Part shown: positions 55,701 through 64,000 of the stretch, one piece after another
Layout of the letters: each line of letters starts with the position of its first letter
Numbering within the stretch: position 1 is the first letter of the stretch
Assembly (NCBI GenBank): GCA_039566865.1
Contig: CM076959.1
Coordinates: 15,421,501-15,485,500 of the forward strand
Length of the DNA: 64,000 nucleotides
Source: Aurelia coerulea
Taxonomy: Eukaryota; Cnidaria; Scyphozoa; Semaeostomeae; Ulmaridae
Direction: 5' to 3'
The notes under the pieces: model-generated
What the model saw: the letters and a program-made list of their open reading frames with translations, nothing else
Databases searched by the model: none
What the model was told of the DNA's origin: nothing
Position numbers and translations under genes: made by a program

Positions 55701-58700
55701 CAGGACATTTTAATATCATTTGAACCTCATTAACCTGATGAGGTTTCAAATGTTTCAAAAATACACATCATTTTGACTGAATTGAATCAAACCAAGTTTC
55801 ATATTCGATCTATTCATTGTCAATTCATAAAATTTCAACCAAATATTGTGTTCTGACTTCATTTTCTCAGGACATTTTTACTATCATTTGAACCTCATTA
55901 ACCTGATGAGGTTTCAAATGTTTCAAAAATACACATCATTTTGACTGAATTGAATCAAACCAAGTTTCATATTCGATCTATTCATTATCAATTCATAAGA
56001 TTTCAACCATATATTGTGTTCTGACTTCATTTTCTCAGGACATTTTTACTATCATTTGAACCTCATTAACCTGATGAGGTTTCAAATGTTTCAAAAAATA
56101 CACATCATTTTGACTGAATTGAATCAAACCAAGTTTCATATTCGATATATTCATTGTCAATTCATAAAATTTCAACCATATATTGTGCTCTGACTTCATT
56201 TTATAAGGACAAGGTTACTATCATTTGAACCTCATTAACCTGATGAGGTTTCAAATTTTTCAAAACATACACATCATTTTGACTGAATTGAATCAAACCA
56301 AGTTTCATATTCGATCTATTCATTGTCAATTCATAAAATTTCAACCATATATTGTGTTCTGACTTCATTTTCTCAGGAAATTTTTACTATCATTTGAACC
56401 TCATTAACCTGATGAGGTTTCAAATGTTTCAAAAATACACATCATTTTGACTGAATTGAATCAAACCAAGTTTCATATTCGATCTATTCATTATCAATTC
56501 ATAAGATTTCAACCATATATTGTGTTCTGACTTCATTTTCTCAGGACATTTTTACTATCATTTGAACCTCATTAACCTGATGAGGTTTCAAATGTTTCAA
56601 AAAATACACATCATTTTGACTGAATTTAATCAAACCAAATTTCACATTCGATCTATTCATTGTCAATTTATAAAATTTCAACCATATGTTGTGTTCTGAC
56701 TTCATTTTATAATGACAAGGTTACTATCATTTGAACCTCATAAACCTGATGAGGTTTCAAATGTTTCAAAAATACACATCATTTTGACTGAATTGAATCA
56801 AACCAAGTTTCATATTCGATCTATTCATTGTCAATTCATAAGATTTCAACCATATATTGTGTTCTGACTTCATTTTCTAAGGTCAAGTTTACTATCATTT
56901 GAACCTCATTAACCTGATGAGGTTTCAAATGTTTCAAAAAATACACATCGCTTTGACTGAATAGAATCAAACCAAATTTCATATTCGATCTATTCATTAT
57001 CAATTCATAAGATTTCAACCATATATTGTGTTCTGACTTCATTTTCTAAGGACAAGTTTAATATCATTTGAACCTCATTAACCTGATTAGGTTTCAAATG
57101 TTTCAAAAAATACACATCGCTTTGACTGAATAGAATCAAACCAAGTTTCATATTCGATCTATTCATTGTCAATTCATAAGATTTCAACCATATATTGTGT
57201 TCTGACTTCATTTTCTAAGGACATGTTTACTATCATTTGAACCTCATTAACCTGATGAGGTTTCAAATTTTTCAAAAAATACACATCATTTTGACTGAAT
57301 TGAATCAAACCAAGTTTCATATTCGATCTATTCATTGTCAATTCATAAAATTTCAACCATATATTGTGTTCTGACTTCATTTTCTCAGGACATTTTTACT
57401 ATCATTTGAACCTAATTAACCTGATTAGGTTTCAAATGTTTCAAAAATACACATCATTTTGACTGAATTGAATCAAACCAAGTTTCATATTCGATCTATT
57501 CATTGTCAATTCATAAAATTTCAACCATATATTGTGTTCTGACTTCATTTTCTCAGGACATTTTTACTATCATTTGAACCTCATTAACCTGATGAGGTTT
57601 CAAATGTTTCAAAAATACACATCATTTTGACTGAATTGAATCAAACCAAGTTTCACATTCGATCTATTCATTATCAATTCATAAGATTTCAACCATATAT
57701 TGTGTTCTGACTTCATTTTCTCAGGACATTTTTACTATCATTTGAACATAATTAACCTGATGAGGTTTCAAATGTTTCAAAAAATACACATCATTTTGAC
57801 TGAATTGAATCAAACTAAGTTTCATATTCGATCTATTCATTGTCAATTCATAAAATTTCAACCATATGTTGTGTTCTGACTTCATTTTATAATGACAAGG
57901 TTACTATCATTTGAACCTCATAAACCTGATGAGGTTTCAAATGTTTCAAAAATACACATCATTTTGACTGAATTGAATCAAACCAAGTTTCATATTCGAT
58001 CTATTCATTGTCAATTCATAAGATTTCAACCATATATTGTGTTCTGACTTCATTTTCTAAGGACAAGTTTACTATCATTTGAACCTCATTAACCTGATGA
58101 GGTTTCAAATGTTTCAAAAAATACACATCGCTTTGACTGAATAGAATCAAACCAAATTTCATATTCGATCTATTCATTATCAATTCATAAGATTTCAACC
58201 ATATATTGTGTTCTGACTTCATTTTCTAAGGACAAGTTTAATATCATTTGAACCTCATTAACCTGATTAGGTTTCAAATGTTTCAAAAAATACACATCGC
58301 TTTGACTGAATAGAATCAAACCAAGTTTCATATTCGATCTATTCATTGTCAATTCATAAGATTTCAACCATATATTGTGTTCTGACTTCATTTTCTAAGG
58401 ACATGTTTACTATCATTTGAACCTCATTAACCTGATGAGGTTTCAAATTTTTCAAAAAATACACATCATTTTGACTGAATTGAATCAAACCAAGTTTCAT
58501 ATTCGATCTATTCATTGTCAATTCATAAAATTTCAACCATATATTGTGTTCTGACTTCATTTTCTCAGGACATTTTTACTATCATTTGAACCTAATTAAC
58601 CTGATTAGGTTTCAAATGTTTCAAAAATACACATCATTTTGACTGAATTGAATCAAACCAAGTTTCATATTCGATCTATTCATTGTCAATTCATAAAATT

Positions 58701-59204
58701 TCAACCATATATTGTGTTCTGACTTCATTTTCTCAGGACATTTTTACTATCATTTGAACCTCATTAACCTGATGAGGTTTCAAATGTTTCAAAAATACAC
58801 ATCATTTTGACTGAATTGAATCAAACCAAGTTTCACATTCGATCTATTCATTATCAATTCATAAGATTTCAACCATATATTGTGTTCTGACTTCATTTTC
58901 TCAGGACATTTTTACTATCATTTGAACATAATTAACCTGATGAGGTTTCAAATGTTTCAAAAATACACATCATTTTGACTGAATTGAATCAAACCAAGTT
59001 TCATATTCGATCTATTCATTATCAATTCATAAGATTTCAACCATATATTGTGTTCTGACTTCATTTTCTCAGGACATTTTTACTATCATTTGAACATAAT
59101 TAACCTGATGAGGTTTCAAATGTTTCAAAAAATACACATCATTTTGACTGAATTGAATCAAACTAAGTTTCATATTCGATCTATTCATTGTCAATTCATA
59201 AAAT

Positions 59205-59275
59205 TTCAACCATATGACTGAATTGTGTTCTGACTTCATTTTATAATTGAATCAAACTAAGTTTCATATTCGACA
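59205..59275 (+). repeat. satellite monomer with templated insertions
   Basis: The distance between neighbouring AACC/AACATAATTAACCTG blocks here is about 199 bp and not 168. The extra bases are GACTGAATT after CCATAT, and ATTGAATCAAACTAAGTTTC plus ATATTCGA after CATTTTATA. Both are copies of text about 60-90 bp upstream in the same monomer. Confidence 0.85.
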
Positions 59276-62200
59276 AGGTTACTATCATTTGAACCTCATT
59301 AACCTGATGAGGTTTCAAATGTTTCAAAAAATACACATCATTTTGACTGAATTGAATCAAACCAAGTTTCATATTCGATCTATTCATTGTCAATTCATAA
59401 AATTTCAACCATATATTGTGTTCTGACTTCATTTTCTCAGGACATTTTTACTATCATTTGAACCTCATTAACCTGATGAGGTTTCAAATGTTTCAAAAAT
59501 ACATATCATTTTGACTGAATTGAATCAAACCAAGTTTCATATTCGATCTATTCATTATCAATTCATAAGATTTCAACCATATATTGTGTTCTGACTTCAT
59601 TTTCTCAGGACATTTTTACTATCATTTGAACCTCATTAACCTGATGAGGTTTCAAATGTTTCAAAAAATACACATCATTTTGACTGAATTGAATCAAACC
59701 AAGTTTCATATTCGATCTATTCATTGCCAATTCATAAAATTTCAACCATATATTGTGTTCTGACTTCATTTTATAAGGACAAGGTTACTATCATTTGAAC
59801 CTACTTAACCTGATGAGGTTTCAAATGTTTCAAAAAATACAGATCATTTTGACTGAATTGAATCAAACCAAGTTTCATATTCGATCTATTCATTGTCAAT
59901 TCATAAGATTTCAACCATATATTGTGTTCTGACTTCATTTTCTAAGGACATGTTTACTATCATTTGAACCTCATTAACCTGATGAGGTTTCAAATTTTTC
60001 AAAAAATACACATCATTTTGACTGAATTGAATCAAACCAAGTTTCATATTCGATCTATTCATTGTCAATTCATAAAATTTCAACCATATATTGTGTTCTG
60101 ACTTCATTTTCTCAGGACATTTTTACTATCATTTGAACCTAATTAACCTGATTAGGTTTCAAATGTTTCAAAAATACACATCATTTTGACTGAATTGAAT
60201 CAAACCAAGTTTCATATTCGATCTATTCATTATCAATTCATAAGATTTCAACCATATATTGTGTTCTGACTTCATTTTCTCAGGACATTTTTACTATCAT
60301 TTGAACATAATTAACCTGATGAGGTTTCAAATGTTTCAAAAAATACACATCATTTTGACTGAATTGAATCAAACTAAGTTTCATATTCGATCTATTCATT
60401 GTCAATTCATAAAATTTCAACCATATTTTGTGTTCTGACTTCATTTTATAAGGACAAGGTTACTATCATTTGAACCTCATTAACCTGATGAGGTTTCAAA
60501 TGTTTCAAAAAATACACATCATTTTGACTGAATTGAATCAAACCAAGTTTCATATTCGATCTATTCATTGTCAATTCATAAAATTTCAACCATATATTGT
60601 GTTCTGACTTCATTTTCTCAGGACATTTTTACTATCATTTGAACCTCATTAACCTGATGAGGTTTCAAATGTTTCAAAAATACATATCATTTTGACTGAA
60701 TTGAATCAAACCAAGTTTCATATTCGATCTATTCATTATCAATTCATAAGATTTCAACCATATATTGTGTTCTGACTTCATTTTCTCAGGACATTTTTAC
60801 TATCATTTGAACCTCATTAACCTGATGAGGTTTCAAATGTTTCAAAAAATACACATCATTTTGACTGAATTGAATCAAACCAAGTTTCATATTCGATCTA
60901 TTCATTGTCAATTCATAAAATTACAACCATATATTGTGTTCTGACTTCATTTTATCAGGACATTTTTCTATCATTTGAACCTCATTAACCTGATGAGGTT
61001 TCAAATGTTTCAAAAATACATATCATTTTGACTGAATTGAATCAAACCAAGTTTCATATTCGATCTATTCATTATCAATTCATAAGATTTCAACCATATA
61101 TTGTGTTCTGACTTCATTTTCTCAGGACATTTTTACTATCATTTGAACCTCATAAACCTGATGAGGTTTCAAATGTTTCAAAAATACACATCATTTTGAC
61201 TGAATTGAATCAAACCAAGTTTCATATTCGATCTATTCATTATCAATTCATAAGATTTCAACCATATATTGTGTTCTGACTTCATTTTCTCAGGACATTT
61301 TTACTATCATTTGAACCTCATTAACCTGATGAGGTTTCAAATGTTTCAAAAAATAAACATCATTTTGACTGAATTTAATCAAACCAAATTTCACATTCGA
61401 TCTATTCATTGTCAATTTATAAAATTTCAACCATATGTTGTGTTCTGACTTCATTTTATAATGACAAGGTTACTATCATTTGAACCTCATAAACCTGATG
61501 AGGTTTCAAATGTTTCAAAAAACACACATCATTTTGACTGAATTGAATCAAACCAAGTTTCATATTCGATCTATTCATTGTCAATTCATAAGATTTCAAC
61601 AATATATTGTGTTCTGACTTCATTTTCTCACGACATTTTTACTATCATTTGAACCTCATTAACCTGATGAGGTTTCAAATGTTTCAAAAAATACACATCA
61701 TTTTGACTGAATTGAATCAAACCAAGTTTCATATTCGATCTATTCATTGTCGATTCATAAAATTTCAACCATATATTGTGTTCTGACTTCATTTTCTCAG
61801 GACATTTTTACTATCATTTGAACCTCATTAACCTGATGAGGTTTCAAATGTTTCAAAAATACACATCATTTTGACTGAATTGAATCGAACCAAGTTTCAT
61901 ATTCGATCTATTCTTTATCAATTCATAAGATTTCAACCATATATTGTGTTCTGACTTCATTTTCTCAGGACATTTTTACTATCATTTGAACCTCATTAAC
62001 CTGATGAGGTTTCAAATGTTTCAAAAAATACACATCATTTTGACTGAATTGAATCAAACCAAGTTTCATATTCGATCTATTCATTGCCAATTCATAAAAT
62101 TTCAACCATATATTGTGTTCTGACTTCATTTTATAAGGACAAGGTTACTATCATTTGAACCTACTTAACCTGATGAGGTTTCAAATGTTTCAAAAAATAC

Positions 62201-64000
62201 AGATCATTTTGACTGAATTGAATCAAACCAAGTTTCATATTCGATCTATTCATTGTCAATTCATAAAATTACAACCATATATTGTGTTCTGACTTCATTT
62301 TCTCAGGACATTTTTACTATCATTTGAACCTCATTAACCTGATCAGGTTTCAAATGTTTCAAAAATACACATCATTTTGACTGAATTGAATCAAACCAAG
62401 TTTCATATTCGGTCTATTCATTATCAATTCATAAGATTTCAACCATATATTGTGTTCTGACTTCATTTTCTCACGACATTTTTACTATCATTTGAACCTC
62501 ATTAACCTGATGAGGTTTCAAATGTTTCAAAAAATACACATCATTTTGACTGAATTGAATCAAACCAAGTTTCATATTCGATCTATTCATTGTCAATTCA
62601 TAAGATTTCAACCATATATTGTGTTCTGACTTCATTTTCTCACGACATTTTTACTATCATTTGAACATCATTAACCTGATGAGGTTTCAAATGTTTCAAA
62701 AATACACATCATTTTGACTGAATTGAATCGAACCAAGTTTCATATTCGATCTATTCATTATCAATTCATAAGATTTCAACCATATATTGTGTTCTGACTT
62801 CATTTTCTCAGGACATTTTTACTATCATTTGAACCTCATTAACCTGATGAGGTTTCAAATTTTTCAAAAAATACACATCATTTTGACTGAATTGAATCAA
62901 ACCAAGTTTCATATTCGATCTATTCATTGTCGATTCATAAAATTTCAACCATATATTGTGTTCTGACTTCATTTTCTCAGGACATTTTTACTATCATTTG
63001 AACATCATTAACCAGATGAGGTTTCAAATGTTTCAAAAATACACATCATTTTGACTGAATTGAATCAAACCAAGTTTCATATTCGATCTATTCATTGTCA
63101 ATTCATAAAATTTCAACCAAATATTGTGTTCTGACTTCATTTTCTCAGGACATTTTTACTATCATTTGAACCTCATTAACCTGATGAGGTTTCAAATGTT
63201 TCAAAAATACACATCATTTTGACTGAATTGAATCAAACCAAGTTTCATATTCGATCTATTCATTATCAATTCATAAGATTTCAACCATATATTGTGTTCT
63301 GACTTCATTTTCTCAGGACATTTTTACTATCATTTGAACCTCATTAACCTGATGAGGTTTCAAATGTTTCAAAAAATACACATCATTTTGACTGAATTGA
63401 ATCAAACCAAGTTTCATATTCGATATATTCATTGTCAATTCATAAAATTTCAACCATATATTGTGCTCTGACTTCATTTTATAAGGACAAGGTTACTATC
63501 ATTTGAACCTCATTAACCTGATGAGGTTTCAAATTTTTCAAAACATACACATCATTTTGACTGAATTGAATCAAACCAAGTTTCATATTCGATCTATTCA
63601 TTGTCAATTCATAAAATTTCAACCATATATTGTGTTCTGACTTCATTTTCTCAGGAAATTTTTACTATCATTTGAACCTCATTAACCTGATGAGGTTTCA
63701 AATGTTTCAAAAATACACATCATTTTGACTGAATTGAATCAAACCAAGTTTCATATTCGATCTATTCATTATCAATTCATAAGATTTCAACCATATATTG
63801 TGTTCTGACTTCATTTTCTCAGGACATTTTTACTATCATTTGAACCTCATTAACCTGATGAGGTTTCAAATGTTTCAAAAAATACACATCATTTTGACTG
63901 AATTTAATCAAACCAAATTTCACATTCGATCTATTCATTGTCAATTTATAAAATTTCAACCATATGTTGTGTTCTGACTTCATTTTATAATGACAAGTTT

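Larger units (their letters stand above)
28960..64000 (+). repeat. 168-169 bp satellite array, about 207 head-to-tail monomers
   Basis: Every monomer contains, in order, AGACTGTGTTCTGACTTCAT (or ATATTGTGTTCTGACTTC), a variable CAGGACAAGTTTACTATC block, CATTTGAACCTCATTAACCT, GATGAGGTTTCAAATGTTTC, ACACATCGTTTTGACTGAAT (or a variant), AAACCAAGTTTCATATTCG and ATCTATTCATTATCAATTC. Spacing is 168 or 169 bp. All copies have the same orientation, and the array runs past the right edge. The 60-89 codon minus-strand frames are artefacts: 169 is not a multiple of three, so each frame dies just inside the next unit. The copies near 29-35 kb are more varied and those at 48-64 kb more uniform. Monomers near the size of one nucleosome repeat are typical of centromeric satellites, but no mapping evidence exists here. 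Confidence 0.97.

Noticed and set aside
29106..60107. Dozens of 60-89 codon minus-strand frames with a common peptide (MKSEHNIWLKSYELIMNRSN type)
   Set aside because: They are readings of the satellite monomer. The 168-169 bp period is not a multiple of three, every frame ends just inside the next unit, and variation shows no codon bias.
28960..64000. CRISPR-like regular repeats
   Set aside because: The whole unit is repeated, without unique spacers, in a eukaryotic context; it is a satellite.
28960..64000. CENP-B box
   Set aside because: I looked for the TTCG...CGGG-type core in the monomer and did not find it; the conserved dyad is a different sequence.
1..64000. tRNA, rRNA and other structured RNA genes
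   Set aside because: No cloverleaf, A/B box pair or rRNA-like block was recognised by eye; a covariance-model scan would be needed to exclude them.

Overview
The window reads as eukaryotic, metazoan nuclear DNA. It has spliced coding exons with GT/AG borders, long AT-rich non-coding stretches, a decayed non-LTR retrotransposon, many inverted-repeat (foldback/MITE-like) elements and a very long satellite array. The style (G-runs followed by diverged ACCAAATGGCC-type repeats, CR1/L2-like remnants, a secreted low-complexity protein gene) suggests a cnidarian, perhaps a stony coral. That is an inference from general appearance and no database was consulted. No bacterial operon, tRNA, rRNA or CRISPR array was seen.

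Layout. 1-11.5 kb: repeat-rich intergenic DNA. It holds a 211-bp TA-flanked hairpin element (621-831), a 2.36-kb near-perfect palindrome with G-rich termini (1378-3738), a single-arm relative of that palindrome (about 4268-4571), and inverted-repeat elements at 6889-7359, 9525-9685 and 9936-11294. 11.5-13.7 kb: a 111-114 bp tandem array carrying a 181-bp element in a TTAA site and, at its end, a 620-bp foldback element in a TA site. 13.9-21 kb: two minus-strand coding exons (13981-14312 convincing, 20887-21000 plausible). They flank a CR1/L2-like reverse transcriptase pseudogene broken by a three-level nest of insertions (16032-18000), a 163/155-bp tandem array (18155-19750) and another inverted-repeat element (20003-20320).

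21.6-28.5 kb: the one well-supported gene. It is on the plus strand with a non-coding first exon ending at 23563, a signal-peptide exon (24493-24604) and a large terminal exon (26273-27843). The spliced product is 554 residues, lysine- and glutamate-rich, with a secretory signal and a furin-like REKR site. A 613-bp inverted-repeat element begins 35 bp after its stop codon.

28.96-64.0 kb: an uninterrupted head-to-tail satellite with a 168-169 bp monomer, roughly 207 copies, running off the right edge. It shows local higher-order organisation (5-, 6-, 7-, 8- and 12-monomer blocks repeated at exact multiples). Each monomer has a conserved imperfect palindrome. Two monomers contain locally scrambled sequence. 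The array is the dominant feature and, on length and structure alone, a candidate centromeric or heterochromatic satellite.

No operon-like cooperation between genes can be read here. The common theme is secondary structure: about eleven separate inverted-repeat elements in the left 28 kb, several datable relative to one another by exact target-site duplications.
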